Positions 23,169 to 32,006 of a stretch of DNA of 47,787 bases are shown here, piece after piece (within the stretch, counting starts at the first letter, position 1; each line of letters begins with the position of its first letter). The notes under the pieces are model-generated. The model did no database searches. It saw only the letters and a program-made list of their open reading frames with translations, and was not told where the DNA came from. Made by a program: the position numbers and the translations under genes. Source of the DNA: Candidatus Iainarchaeum sp. (lineage in GTDB: Archaea; Iainarchaeota; Iainarchaeia; JAADDC01); contig JASUTF010000003.1 of assembly GCA_030445695.1 (NCBI GenBank), positions 1 through 47,787 on the forward strand, in the 5' to 3' direction.

Positions 23169-24141
23169 CGGGGTCAATGTCCATTCCTTCTCTCTTGTTC
23201 TTCAACACGACAATGCGGGACGCCTCGTGCTCGTCCATGTACTCGAACCCGTCCAGGCGTTCCTCAAGACCCCTGGCCCACTCCTTGATGTATTCGTGCG
23301 TTGGCATGTTCTCCTCCTTCAAGCGCTGGCGGGAACGGCCGATATACATGTACGCCTTGACCTCGACGAAGTGAGGATTGTAACGATTGATTAGTTCAAC
23401 CCACTCGTCGTAGCAGCAATCGTTGTAGCCCTTTATGAGGGTGATTCTTGCCACCTTGCGCACGGGAGCATCTGATAGTATGTCCAGCGTTCTAAGGAAG
23501 CGCTGCCACGCGTCCTTGTGTATTGGGTGGGATACCTTCCGGTAAATCTCCTCGTTGGGTGCGGTGAAGGAAACGTAGAACTGCGTGGGCCAGACGCCCA
23601 TATCCTTCATGCGCTGGACCTCTTCCGGCACCTGGCCGTTCGTGACGACGAAAATACTCTTGATCCATGGCCAGTGCTCGCGAAGGTATTTAATGCTCTC
23701 GGGAACGTAAGGATAGAGTAAAGGTTCGCCCATGAGAGAAAACGTCACGTGGTTTGGCAGGAGTGCCTCCTTATACTTCTCCGGGTCCACCTTGGGGTTC
23801 CCGCCGAAGCCCGAAAGGAGTTTGATCCTATACTCGCGCAGTTTCTCCAGAGTGACCTCAGGCGGGTCTACCTGGTCCTTCGGGAGCATGTTCGCGCCGG
23901 GCATGAAGTCCTCGTTGGCGCGCCAGCAGTAAATACATCTATTGGTGCACCACGCCACCGCCTGGCTTATCTGCATGCACCTGTGTGTATCAATACCGTA
24001 GAACTTGTTCTTGTAGCAGTATTCACCCTCTGTAAGCGCCTTCTTCGTCCATGTGCAGATCTCCACGCCGGAATGGTGGTATATTCTGTAGCCCGCGTCC
24101 TCAAGGGCCTTTCTTATGTCCTCTCGAACCTCCAACACCAT
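23107..24141 (-). CDS. taw1: S-adenosyl-L-methionine-dependent tRNA 4-demethylwyosine synthase TYW1
   Basis: Radical SAM enzyme that builds the tricyclic wyosine base of tRNA-Phe from m1G37 and pyruvate. The radical SAM triad is WCTNRCIYCW (C65, C69, C72), and C29, C42 and C55 have the 13-residue spacing of the second 4Fe-4S cluster ligands of archaeal TYW1. Other family features are HVTFSLMGEPLLYP, YVSFTAPNEEIYRKVSHP and IGRSRQRL. The 344-aa length is normal. It starts at ATG 24141 directly after the deaminase gene ends, separated by 3 nt, so the gene order deaminase then TYW1 suggests one transcript. Confidence 0.95.
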   Translation of the reverse strand: MVLEVREDIRKALEDAGYRIYHHSGVEICTWTKKALTEGEYCYKNKFYGIDTHRCMQISQAVAWCTNRCIYCWRANEDFMPGANMLPKDQVDPPEVTLEKLREYRIKLLSGFGGNPKVDPEKYKEALLPNHVTFSLMGEPLLYPYVPESIKYLREHWPWIKSIFVVTNGQVPEEVQRMKDMGVWPTQFYVSFTAPNEEIYRKVSHPIHKDAWQRFLRTLDILSDAPVRKVARITLIKGYNDCCYDEWVELINRYNPHFVEVKAYMYIGRSRQRLKEENMPTHEYIKEWARGLEERLDGFEYMDEHEASRIVVLKNKREGMDIDPVIRGPIPNLEPRRTSDAAGA

Positions 24142-24144
24142 GCA

Positions 24145-25344
24145 TCAATCTGGATACAACGTTGTTAAAGCGTTTAGCAGGAACTCCTTGGAGCGTTCTA
24201 TTCTCTTTTCTGTCCTCCCGTCGAAGGGGTATTTCGTTTTTCCGTTCAGGAAGACGTGCGTCACCAGATCGGAGTGCCCGTTAAACACGAGGTTCGCAAG
24301 CACGTTCCTCTCCGTCACAGGGAAGAAACGCAGGCCGGAAACGTCCACAAGCATCCAGCCGGGACCCCTCGCCGCGGAGAGCACCTCCTGAACAGGGGCG
24401 ACGGTGGCGTCCCAGTATCTGTCCTTTGCACTCAGGGCAGCCATTCGCATCTCCATGAACAGGTCCTGTGTGTTATTACTCACCTGCGAGTCCGTGCCGA
24501 GGAGTATTCGTATGCCCCTTTCCCTTGCCTCTCTCCAGGGGAAGAAGCCGTGCGTGGCGAGCTTTGCGTTGGAAACTGGGCAGTGAACAAGGGCAGCGCC
24601 TCGTCTCGCGATCAGGTCCAGTTCACCCTTGGTCAGCCAGCCACCGTGCACTAAAGTTGTTTTCTCGTCGAGAGGAACGTGTTCGTCCACGTATTCTGCA
24701 GGGTATTTCCCGTACTTCCGCTTTATGTCCACCACTTCCTCCCTCGTCTCCGAAACGTGGATCTGGTGCGGTACATCGTACTTCTCCTTCAGTTCTGCCA
24801 CCGTCTCCAACGTTTCAGGCGAGCACGTGTAAGGGGCGTGGGAGAAGATTGTAGGTATTGTGTGTTTCCACCTCTTCCTAAAGAACGATTCGGCGGAGGC
24901 GACGCGGTCCCCCATCTTGTGGTCGTCCACGAAGACAGGGCCCACGTAGTAGGGCAGTCCGAACTCATCCACCGCATTTGCGGTCTCCTCGTAGAAGAAG
25001 TACATGGAGATGGCAGAGGTCACGCCACCGCGAAGGTTCTCCGCGATGGAAACGACTGACGCGTGGTAGACGATTTCCGGGGTCAGTCGCTCCTCAACCT
25101 TCCAGACGCCGCTCAGCCATTCGTGGAAGTACTGGTCCTCGTGGTTCCCGCGCATGACAATCATGGGTAAATGCGTGTGTGCGTTGAAGAATGCGGGCAA
25201 GAGTATTTTTCCTCTCCCGTCAACCACAACGTCCGATTTATCCGTTCCGATTGCTGCGTTGTTCTCTTCATCAATAACAACGTTCGTATTCTCCCGAAGT
25301 TTTTCTCCGTCGTAAAAGAAGCGTGCGTTCTTAACGAGAATCAT
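24145..25344 (-). CDS. mtaD: Amidohydrolase, MTA/SAH/5'-deoxyadenosine deaminase family
   Basis: Zinc amidohydrolase of 399 aa related to 5-methylthioadenosine/S-adenosylhomocysteine deaminases, which recycle SAM by-products. Seen are the metal-binding NAHTHLPM (H56, H58), FSHAPYTCS, HVSETREEV (histidine and the catalytic-site Glu), TTLVHGGWL, HCPVSNAKLA, and LGTDSQVSNN with the catalytic Asp. Exact substrate (SAH, MTA or 5'-deoxyadenosine) cannot be fixed by sequence. Radical SAM TYW1 is next in the operon; 5'-deoxyadenosine is a by-product of such enzymes, so a recycling link is a reasonable inference. It starts immediately after the DPH6 stop. Confidence 0.88.
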   Translation of the reverse strand: MILVKNARFFYDGEKLRENTNVVIDEENNAAIGTDKSDVVVDGRGKILLPAFFNAHTHLPMIVMRGNHEDQYFHEWLSGVWKVEERLTPEIVYHASVVSIAENLRGGVTSAISMYFFYEETANAVDEFGLPYYVGPVFVDDHKMGDRVASAESFFRKRWKHTIPTIFSHAPYTCSPETLETVAELKEKYDVPHQIHVSETREEVVDIKRKYGKYPAEYVDEHVPLDEKTTLVHGGWLTKGELDLIARRGAALVHCPVSNAKLATHGFFPWREARERGIRILLGTDSQVSNNTQDLFMEMRMAALSAKDRYWDATVAPVQEVLSAARGPGWMLVDVSGLRFFPVTERNVLANLVFNGHSDLVTHVFLNGKTKYPFDGRTEKRIERSKEFLLNALTTLYPD

Positions 25345-25995
25345 TCACACCACCTCATCGATTATGAAACGTTTTCCTTCAACGTGACCTGTTACATCCA
25401 GCTCGTATAAGGGTGTTTTGACCACGAACGTCTCGTATTCTCCGCCTTCGCCGGCGGGGTTGAATGAATGTTTTTCGGCGAGGGCGATGAGTTCGTCCAC
25501 GTTCTCCTTCGTTATCCTCCGCCCGAGCCACGACTCATCCAGACCCCCCGCGGCTACACGCGTGATTATGAACTCGAAACCGTCTCGCGTGAGTTTCTTC
25601 AAATACGCCTTCGGCTCCAGATGCCAGAGTGGCGTATGAACCCTAAGTCCCAAGTCCTTTGCCACGTAGTTGAACCGCACACGCTGGTAGTCCGACGCGA
25701 GGGCGCCCACCACTACCCACTCAATGCCATAATCGTCAATTCCTTTTTCCAGAACCCGCCGCAGTGCATCCAGCTCCGAATCCTCGCCGGAACTCGACTC
25801 TGCAACGATGGATGGGACGTTCAAGGCGTCTGCGTGTGCCGCGGCAAACACTACGTTCTCGTGCTGGACAACCATGGAATCAGACGGTGGGACGACAACG
25901 CCGGCCGCACGAACGTCAAAGCCCTGCCAGAGTGCAATGTGCATCGCGTAGACGGAGTCCTTTCCACCGGAGAGTAGGGCGATGGCAGGGCGCAT
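25345..25995 (-). CDS. dph6: Diphthine--ammonia ligase DPH6
   Basis: ATP-dependent amidase that completes diphthamide on elongation factor 2. The 216-aa protein has the adenine-alpha-hydrolase P-loop LLSGGKDSVYA (7-17), the WVVVGALASDYQRVR motif, LWHLEPKAYL and the family hallmark NPAGEGGEYETF. This is the single-domain archaeal form. It heads a three-gene operon (DPH6, deaminase, TYW1); the next gene starts at once after the stop. Its ATG is 51 nt from the divergent GTG at 26046, with ATTAAG between. Confidence 0.95.
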   Translation of the reverse strand: MRPAIALLSGGKDSVYAMHIALWQGFDVRAAGVVVPPSDSMVVQHENVVFAAAHADALNVPSIVAESSSGEDSELDALRRVLEKGIDDYGIEWVVVGALASDYQRVRFNYVAKDLGLRVHTPLWHLEPKAYLKKLTRDGFEFIITRVAAGGLDESWLGRRITKENVDELIALAEKHSFNPAGEGGEYETFVVKTPLYELDVTGHVEGKRFIIDEVV

Positions 25996-26045
25996 ACAGA
26001 AAGAAGCACGGTAACCATTAAGAACACATAAAGGATTCTTGTTGG

Positions 26046-26702
26046 GTGGGACTCGAATCCAGCACGCTCCGCTGGCTGCTCAGGAGACAGGTTCGAAGGA
26101 TGGCAGAAGAGCTGAAAGAGTGGGGCATAAACCCACACGCCAACGAAACGCACGCCAAAATAACGGCATGGGTGAGTGAAACGGACCACAGAACAGGAGA
26201 GATGCAGATATTTGCACTAAGCGTGCTGAGCAAAGAGACAGTGAGACACGAAGGGGTTCACCGCGCTCACATTCTAAACACGCATGCACCAACGCCAGAG
26301 ATGCGGAAAAAGCTCCGTGGGAAATACATGGCCGGAGAGGACGTGCCCAGGGATTTTGAGGCAATATCTGAGGCGCTGGCAGGGCTCGCAGAAAGGAATA
26401 TCAGATACAAAAACCAGCTAGTGAGGACGTTGGACATGATATACAAGGCGGGGAGGGGCGGCAAATTCCTTCATGCTGTCCGCAAGAGAGTATTGCACCT
26501 ATGGGAATATCTTGACAAAAAGAACGTTCCGCACGAAGAGAAGAGATGGGCAATCATGCAAGCGCTCTACCACTCCAAGAACCTGCGAGAACTGAACGAG
26601 AATATCGAGGCGGTAAAGATTTGGGCAGAGTTAAAGAAGTCAGGGATCAGGACGAGCGTAAGAGAAGCTCTGGCAATGAAGCGGTTGGGAAGGTGGAAGT
26701 AG
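26046..26702 (+). CDS. Helical protein of unknown function
   Basis: Predicted protein of 218 aa, basic and mainly helical (RWLLRRQVRRMAEELKEWGI, then SETDHRTGEMQIFALSVL, then LRGKYMAGEDVPRDFEAISE, and a C-terminal helical region with LHLWEYLDKKNV). The GTG at 26046 fits the leaderless geometry (51 nt from the divergent DPH6 ATG), but an ATG at 26100 would give a 200-aa product; the first 18 residues are therefore uncertain. I recognise no domain. The residues ANETHAKITAWVSETDH and HEGVHRAHILNTHA contain several His, which could bind metal. Confidence 0.65.
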   Translation: MGLESSTLRWLLRRQVRRMAEELKEWGINPHANETHAKITAWVSETDHRTGEMQIFALSVLSKETVRHEGVHRAHILNTHAPTPEMRKKLRGKYMAGEDVPRDFEAISEALAGLAERNIRYKNQLVRTLDMIYKAGRGGKFLHAVRKRVLHLWEYLDKKNVPHEEKRWAIMQALYHSKNLRELNENIEAVKIWAELKKSGIRTSVREALAMKRLGRWK

Positions 26703-26742
26703 CAAAAGAAATCCACTTAAACGCTCGCTTCGTTTTCTACCC

Positions 26743-29184
26743 GTGGAACGCTGGTGGGCAGAGAACGTAAGGACCGTGGAGATAGCGCTTGAAACGGACG
26801 CAGAACGAGGGCTGACAGAAGAGGAGGCAAAGAAGCGTCTGGAACGGTATGGAGAGAACAAGATTGAGCGAGAGAAGAAGGTATCTCCTCTTGTTATTTT
26901 CGCCCGCCAATTCCAGGACCCCCTCGTATACATACTGCTGGTTGCCGCGGGCATAAGTGCATTTCTGGGAGAATTTACGGACTTTCTTCTTATCTCGATC
27001 ATTCTCGTATTTAACGCCATATTCGGATTTGTTCAGGAGTACAGGGCAGAGAAAGCCATAGAAGCGTTGAAGAAGATGACGACGCCGCGTGCAAAGGTTC
27101 TGAGAGACGGGAAGCTCGTGGAAATACCCGCAACGGAAGTGGTGCCCGGCGATGTGGTCATACTGGAGGAAGGGGACGCGGTTCCAGCAGATATTCGCCT
27201 CGTAGAGGCAAAGGGATTAACCATCGATGAGTCCCTGCTTACAGGGGAGTCCATTCCGGTCATAAAAACAGTGGAGGCCCTGCCTGAAGAAACGGCGCTT
27301 GCTGACCGGAAGAACATGGCATATATGGGCACCTTCGTCGTTAAGGGGCATGGAATGGGCATCGTCGTCGCCACGGGCATGAACACGGAGATGGGAAGAA
27401 TTGCCCACGAGATTGCAGTTTCCGAGGAGAAGAAGACGCACCTTGAAGAGGAGCTGGAACGTCTGGGTAGCTTCCTGACAAAGGCCATATTGGGTATTGT
27501 TGCGGTGACAGGAGGCATCATGCTGGCATACAATCCCACGATTCAGGGGGCGGCGAATGCACTGCTCACGTCCGTATCCCTTGCCGTCGCCGCCGTTCCA
27601 GAGGGGCTCCCCGCGGTCGTGACAATAACGCTGGCGTTGGGCGTCCGCCAGATGGCCAAAAGAAAGGCAATAGTCCGAAGGTTAAAGTCAGTGGAGACGC
27701 TGGGCAGCGTGGACGTCATATGCACGGACAAGACGGGGACACTGACATACAATAAAATGCGTGTCGTCGAAAAGTACGGCGATGAGGAAAAGATGGCTGA
27801 AATTGGCTACTTCTGTCACTCGCTGGACGAGAACGGAAATGGAGATCCGACAGAAGTCGCAATATTTGAATGGGCAAAGGAAAGGGGCCCGTTCGAAGGT
27901 AAGAAGGTAGACGAAATACCCTTTGACTCGGAACGGAAGAGGATGACTGTCATCGTGGAACGCGATGGAAAACAGTACGCCTACATGAAAGGTGCTCCAG
28001 AAATCGTCCTATCACTATGTTCCTTGAAAGCAGACGAGCGGAAAAAACTTGCGGAGAAGGCAGAAGCGTTAGCGTCAAAGGGCCTGCGTGTCCTTGCACT
28101 GGCGTGGAAGGAGTATGACGGGATAGACCCTGAAGGGAATATGCACTTCGCCGGATTCGTGGGCCTCCTTGACCCGCCCCGGGAAGACGCAATAAGAGCA
28201 ATGAAGACGGCCATGGAGGCAGGGATAAGAGTCATCATGATAACGGGAGATCACGCAAAGACAGCGGAGGCCATTGCAAGGACTATGGGACTGAAAGGGA
28301 GGACCATAACGGGAGCGGAACTGGATAGAATGAGCGACGAAGAACTGGACGAAATCATAGAGGAGGTTGCCGTTTTTGCCCGTGTCTCACCGCACCACAA
28401 GCCAAGAATCGTGGAGGCATTACAGAAAAGGGGCCACATCGTCGCTATGACAGGAGACGGGGTGAACGATGCAGTTGCGCTGAAGAGGGCAGACATTGGA
28501 GTGGCAATGGGCTCGGGAACGGAAGTGGCAAAGGAAGCGGCGGACATGATACTCATCGACGACTCATTCGCAACAATAGTGGCTGCAATAGAGGAGGGGC
28601 GGCGCATATTCAACAACATAAAATCCTTCGTCATATATCTGCTCTCCGCAAACATGGGGGAGGTCGTGGCAGTATTCTCCGGCTCGCTCTTCGGTTACGC
28701 GGTGTTGAAGCCGGCACAGCTGCTCTGGATGAACCTTCTGACAGACGGGCCGCCGGCACTGGCCATATCTGCGGACCCAGCGCCCGAAGACATCATGAAA
28801 AGACCACCGAGGAAGCGGGGCGAAGGTCTCCTGACGGAAAGGGACAAAAGAGTAAGAATCCTCCTCTTCGGTGCGATTTTGGGCCTTGGGATACTGGGCA
28901 TGTTCCTGGTGAACGCCCACGACATTGCACTGGCACAGGGGGCAGTACTAACGGGTTTCGTGGTGCTTGAACTCGTGCGACTGGACATCATACGCGAGGT
29001 GCCCCTCTGGAAGAACAAATACCTCGTCGCAACCGTGCTGGGCGTTCTGGTGCTACAGTTGCTGGTACTCTACACCCCTCTATCTTCAATACTCGGCGTA
29101 AAGGCCCTGACGCTGGAGGACTGGGGAGAGATAGCAGCATTCGCGGTGATCATCTACTTCCTCGCAAAGGTTATGAAGGTGTGA
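26743..29184 (+). CDS. Cation-transporting P-type ATPase, Ca2+ (P2A) type
   Basis: Ion pump of 813 aa that moves cations across the membrane using ATP. The phosphorylated aspartate is D329 in CTDKTGTLT, the A-domain TGES loop is LLTGES, and the hinge is MTGDGVNDAVALKRADIG. Ion-site residues match the sarcoplasmic-reticulum Ca2+ pump: AVPEGLP (E287) in M4, NMGEV in M5 and NLLTDG in M6. This points to Ca2+ (or Mn2+) rather than H+ or Na+/K+. The GTG start at 26743 is leaderless with ACTTAAAC 25 nt upstream. The next gene starts 16 nt after the stop. Confidence 0.93.
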   Translation: MERWWAENVRTVEIALETDAERGLTEEEAKKRLERYGENKIEREKKVSPLVIFARQFQDPLVYILLVAAGISAFLGEFTDFLLISIILVFNAIFGFVQEYRAEKAIEALKKMTTPRAKVLRDGKLVEIPATEVVPGDVVILEEGDAVPADIRLVEAKGLTIDESLLTGESIPVIKTVEALPEETALADRKNMAYMGTFVVKGHGMGIVVATGMNTEMGRIAHEIAVSEEKKTHLEEELERLGSFLTKAILGIVAVTGGIMLAYNPTIQGAANALLTSVSLAVAAVPEGLPAVVTITLALGVRQMAKRKAIVRRLKSVETLGSVDVICTDKTGTLTYNKMRVVEKYGDEEKMAEIGYFCHSLDENGNGDPTEVAIFEWAKERGPFEGKKVDEIPFDSERKRMTVIVERDGKQYAYMKGAPEIVLSLCSLKADERKKLAEKAEALASKGLRVLALAWKEYDGIDPEGNMHFAGFVGLLDPPREDAIRAMKTAMEAGIRVIMITGDHAKTAEAIARTMGLKGRTITGAELDRMSDEELDEIIEEVAVFARVSPHHKPRIVEALQKRGHIVAMTGDGVNDAVALKRADIGVAMGSGTEVAKEAADMILIDDSFATIVAAIEEGRRIFNNIKSFVIYLLSANMGEVVAVFSGSLFGYAVLKPAQLLWMNLLTDGPPALAISADPAPEDIMKRPPRKRGEGLLTERDKRVRILLFGAILGLGILGMFLVNAHDIALAQGAVLTGFVVLELVRLDIIREVPLWKNKYLVATVLGVLVLQLLVLYTPLSSILGVKALTLEDWGEIAAFAVIIYFLAKVMKV

Positions 29185-29199
29185 TGACATAGTTTTTAC

Positions 29200-29556
29200 A
29201 TGCGTGGTTTCAATCCCTGGCTCATAGGTATGATCGTCGTGTTCGTGGGTGCGGTCCTGTTTATGACGCTGGCGCTCTACGGCATAATGGCGAAGAATGC
29301 AGCACCAAAGGCGATAGACGACTGCAGGACGCTCTGCATGAGGGCAAAAGCGGAATACGATCTTTCAAACGGGCCCTGCCTGTCGGACATATATCCCGAC
29401 AAGTGGAACGTGCCTGACTGGGTCTGCGACGTGGCTCACTCGCCAAGGCAGCCAGTGGATAACCTGCCCGAGAACCAGTGCTCCGCTTTCAGGGCTGGAA
29501 TGGCACACCACTTCGTAGAGGTAGACGAGAACTGCAACGTCATACGCATCATGTAG
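29200..29556 (+). CDS. Membrane-anchored six-cysteine extracytoplasmic protein
   Basis: Protein of 118 aa with one N-terminal transmembrane segment (WLIGMIVVFVGAVLFMTLAL) and an outside domain with six cysteines (DDCRTLCM, NGPCLSD, DWVCDV, NQCSAF, ENCNVI) that could form three disulphides. It starts 15 nt after the P-ATPase stop in the same direction, so the two are probably cotranscribed, and it may be an accessory or regulatory subunit of that pump (inference). It overlaps the convergent FlaG-like gene by 8 nt. Confidence 0.7.
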   Translation: MRGFNPWLIGMIVVFVGAVLFMTLALYGIMAKNAAPKAIDDCRTLCMRAKAEYDLSNGPCLSDIYPDKWNVPDWVCDVAHSPRQPVDNLPENQCSAFRAGMAHHFVEVDENCNVIRIM

Positions 29557-29992
29557 GGCAGTTTCCCGGGTCCCCGTTCTTGAGCACTGAGAGCTCGGAT
29601 ACCTCCCTGCCGACCCAGACCGTTACTCTGTGGAGGTTACCGTCCAGAATGCCCGCATTGATTTCTACATATGCAAGATCCCTGGCGTCCAGGTAGCCGT
29701 CCCCGTCCCTGTCCCGGAGAATACCATAGGATACCACGTTCACGTCCATTCCGTCGACGTAGACCCTTGGCTCGAGGCGGAGGGTGCCCTGCAGCCCGTA
29801 GATGTAGATGTTGGTCTCGTTGCTGCCGGAATAAACGGACATTATGCAGAAGGAGCCGCGGGACGCGATCTGCTGGGAGGCCGTGACCCCCCTGCCCGCA
29901 GCCGTCTGCACAAGTGGATAGAGGGTGAAGACCGCGAGGGCTGCCACAACCACGGCAGCAGAGAAAAGGATGAGCTCTTCAACGGCGTTCAC
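29549..29992 (-). CDS. FlaG-like archaellum/pilus-associated protein
   Basis: Protein of 147 aa with an N-terminal hydrophobic helix (EELILFSAAVVVAALAVFTL) preceded by a short Glu-rich head, as in FlaG-type proteins, and an extracellular beta domain of about 110 residues (RLEPRVYVDGMDVNVVSYGI, then RDGDGYLDARDLAYV, a calcium-binding-loop-like DxDGDGYLD). It has two cysteines. The GTG overlaps the upstream FlaF-like stop as GTGA, so the two genes are coupled. Assignment rests on topology; no archaellum assembly genes (FlaI, FlaJ, FlaH) are next to it. Confidence 0.65.
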   Translation of the reverse strand: MNAVEELILFSAAVVVAALAVFTLYPLVQTAAGRGVTASQQIASRGSFCIMSVYSGSNETNIYIYGLQGTLRLEPRVYVDGMDVNVVSYGILRDRDGDGYLDARDLAYVEINAGILDGNLHRVTVWVGREVSELSVLKNGDPGNCPT

Positions 29993-30468
29993 GGCAGCAC
30001 CACCGTGTAGGGATCCGTGGCGGCACCGTTACCCGCCACCACCTTTACCTCCCACGAACCGGAGGCCGCCGGCCAGGGCGTGTTCACCTCCATGGTCTCG
30101 CCTGGATCCAAGACGTAATCGCCGATGTTCGAACAGTTTGCATCGCCGCAGACGTTGCAGAAGACGCTGCCGCCGTTGCAACTGCCCCTGTACCGCCCGT
30201 CTATGTAGACATCCATATCGTTAACGTCAAGCTTCGTTCTGCCCGTATTCTTCACGTAGACCCAGAGGTAGTTCCCGTCTGCCCCGCCATCCACGATATC
30301 GATCATTGTCTGCGTCTTCCCAACGGTGATCGCTGTTTTCTGCTCCATGGCGGTCTGGACGTTCTGGATCATCATGGTGATGGCTGTAACGGCAACAGAT
30401 ACCGCTACGAGCGCGCCTATGAAGAAGATCAGATTCGAAACAACTGTTGTGAAACCCCTCCGCACCAT
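29989..30468 (-). CDS. FlaF-like archaellum/pilus-associated protein
   Basis: Protein of 159 aa with a type-III-like N-terminus (MVRRGFTTVVSNLIFFIGAL) and long hydrophobic helix, then a beta domain with NYLWVYVKNTGRTKLDVNDM and VYIDGRYRG, as in FlaF/FlaG-like proteins and archaeal pilins. Four cysteines sit in a CNGGSVFCNVCGDANC stretch, likely disulphides or a metal site. The ATG has its own box (AATAAATAC, about 22 nt upstream) in the spacer after the LamG gene. It is followed by the FlaG-like gene with a GTGA overlap. It may belong to a surface filament together with the next genes. Confidence 0.65.
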   Translation of the reverse strand: MVRRGFTTVVSNLIFFIGALVAVSVAVTAITMMIQNVQTAMEQKTAITVGKTQTMIDIVDGGADGNYLWVYVKNTGRTKLDVNDMDVYIDGRYRGSCNGGSVFCNVCGDANCSNIGDYVLDPGETMEVNTPWPAASGSWEVKVVAGNGAATDPYTVVLP

Positions 30469-30495
30469 TAACTAAACACCTCGGCGTATTTATTC

Positions 30496-31986
30496 CTACC
30501 CTCCATACGAGTACGCCTCCCGCGGACGCACTGACACGGATACACCGGGATCCTTCCTGCGCACCAGCAGGTGACCGGGATAGTAGGAGGAAACGAAGTA
30601 GTCCTCGCTGTATATGTCGCTCACGGCGTCCGCAGAAAGATAGCCAGGGAATATCATGAGTTCGTCAATGGTTCCGATAAAGGCCTGATTGGGATCAAAG
30701 CTTGACGGATCGGCAAGTGCATCCTGATCCTGGCCCACAACGAGGGATCCGCCATCAGTTATGGTGTTACCATCGGACAGCGTGTTGGTGTATACGAACG
30801 CTCCGTTATCGTAGAGCGATACGTTTCCGTCCGAACTCCTCCACACCGTCGCGAGCTGGTGCCACGTGCCGTCGTTAAAGGCAAGTTGGGGCCATCTGTA
30901 ATTTCCCGCAACATATATCCGCAAGCTCCTATAGTTCATAAGGGCAAAGTCGTTCGGAGTGGCCGAGGACGCGTAGGAGAGGGGGACGCCGCTGTTGTTT
31001 GTATCGTTCGTCTCCATCCAGAAGATAGCAGTGATTTGTGTAGAGGGGAAGCCGTTAAACGGGTAAACGATGCCGTAGCTATCCGTCCCACCGTCCAGGT
31101 AGATGGCCTTGCCCCTTATCCCCGAAACCCACTGGTGCCCGTAGAGGTTCATATCGTAGCCGTTTCCGCTGGCATCGTATGCCACGCTTCCGTTTCCCTC
31201 GTCGAAGGGCCAGTAAGCAACAAGGTTAAGGTCGTGGAGGAAAACGTCTGAAGGGGTATACGACGGGGTGGAATCGCAGGCATAGTACATGTAGGCGTAG
31301 TTTGAATCGCCAGCAGGAACATCCAGCCGAACCCAGATCCTCGACTGCCCGGAAACGTCCCAGTACTCCACCCAGAAGGGTATCTCCGTCAGCCCGTCGG
31401 GTCCCGTGAAGAGGATTTGCGAGGAAGACGCGGAAGAGTAGTCGAAGTTCCCGTCAAGGTCCACGGGGATCTGGAAGCCCGTCAGATTGCTGGCAGAAGG
31501 GTTCGACACGTAAACGAGGCGCCGATATTTACAGCCAGCGTGCCAGTTGTTCAGATCCGCCGAAAGGGCCGTAACGCCATACTCTCCAGCGGTAACAGAA
31601 ACCCTGTATGGCTTGAAGGGTATGGAGACGGAAACGTTGAGATCCTCGCCGGGCAGGAGCTTTCCGTCCGGATTCGACTCGTTACAGCCAAGTGTGCTGC
31701 ACGAACCAAAATATATACCATCTACAAAGACCCCGATCGAGTTCAGGTCGAGGGGGACATCGCCATTACGCAGGCGAAGCAGGAGTGTATTCTTATCGCC
31801 GTTCCACTCGTATCCAAGAAGTTCCACGCTTGTTTTTTTCTGCTGACTCTTCACGTATTCCCTGAACTGCTTTGCCTCCGAGATCCTGGCCGACTCCCGC
31901 ACACCCGATACAAACAGGACTGACGCGGCTGACACAACAACGACGAACATGATCAGCGATGCGATAACGGTGGCGTATCCCCTCAC
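30496..31986 (-). CDS. Surface adhesin: filament N-terminus with DUF2341 and LamG domains
   Basis: Protein of 496 aa. The head (VRGYATVIASLIMFVVVVSA) matches the FlaF/pilin-type hydrophobic start and is followed by LLLRLRNGDVPLDLNSIGVF as in the neighbouring FlaF-like gene. Residues about 155-250 form a DUF2341-like beta domain (CKYRRLVYVSNPSASNLTGF, SRIWVRLDVPAGDSNY), and about 255-460 a LamG/concanavalin-like jelly-roll (LVAYWPFDEGNGSVAYDASG, FIGTIDELMIFPGYLS). LamG domains bind glycans, so an adhesive role at the cell surface is likely. GTG start at 31986 with a shared box 26 nt upstream. Confidence 0.75.
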   Translation of the reverse strand: MRGYATVIASLIMFVVVVSAASVLFVSGVRESARISEAKQFREYVKSQQKKTSVELLGYEWNGDKNTLLLRLRNGDVPLDLNSIGVFVDGIYFGSCSTLGCNESNPDGKLLPGEDLNVSVSIPFKPYRVSVTAGEYGVTALSADLNNWHAGCKYRRLVYVSNPSASNLTGFQIPVDLDGNFDYSSASSSQILFTGPDGLTEIPFWVEYWDVSGQSRIWVRLDVPAGDSNYAYMYYACDSTPSYTPSDVFLHDLNLVAYWPFDEGNGSVAYDASGNGYDMNLYGHQWVSGIRGKAIYLDGGTDSYGIVYPFNGFPSTQITAIFWMETNDTNNSGVPLSYASSATPNDFALMNYRSLRIYVAGNYRWPQLAFNDGTWHQLATVWRSSDGNVSLYDNGAFVYTNTLSDGNTITDGGSLVVGQDQDALADPSSFDPNQAFIGTIDELMIFPGYLSADAVSDIYSEDYFVSSYYPGHLLVRRKDPGVSVSVRPREAYSYGG

Positions 31987-32006
31987 GAAAGAAAATGCAT
32001 CCGTGT

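Noticed and set aside
26030-26075. A tRNA-like TTCGA motif on the minus strand (GGATTCGAGTCCCACC)
   Set aside because: The T-stem pairs poorly (only three of five bases), and no anticodon or D arm can be built. It lies in a divergent promoter and gene start.
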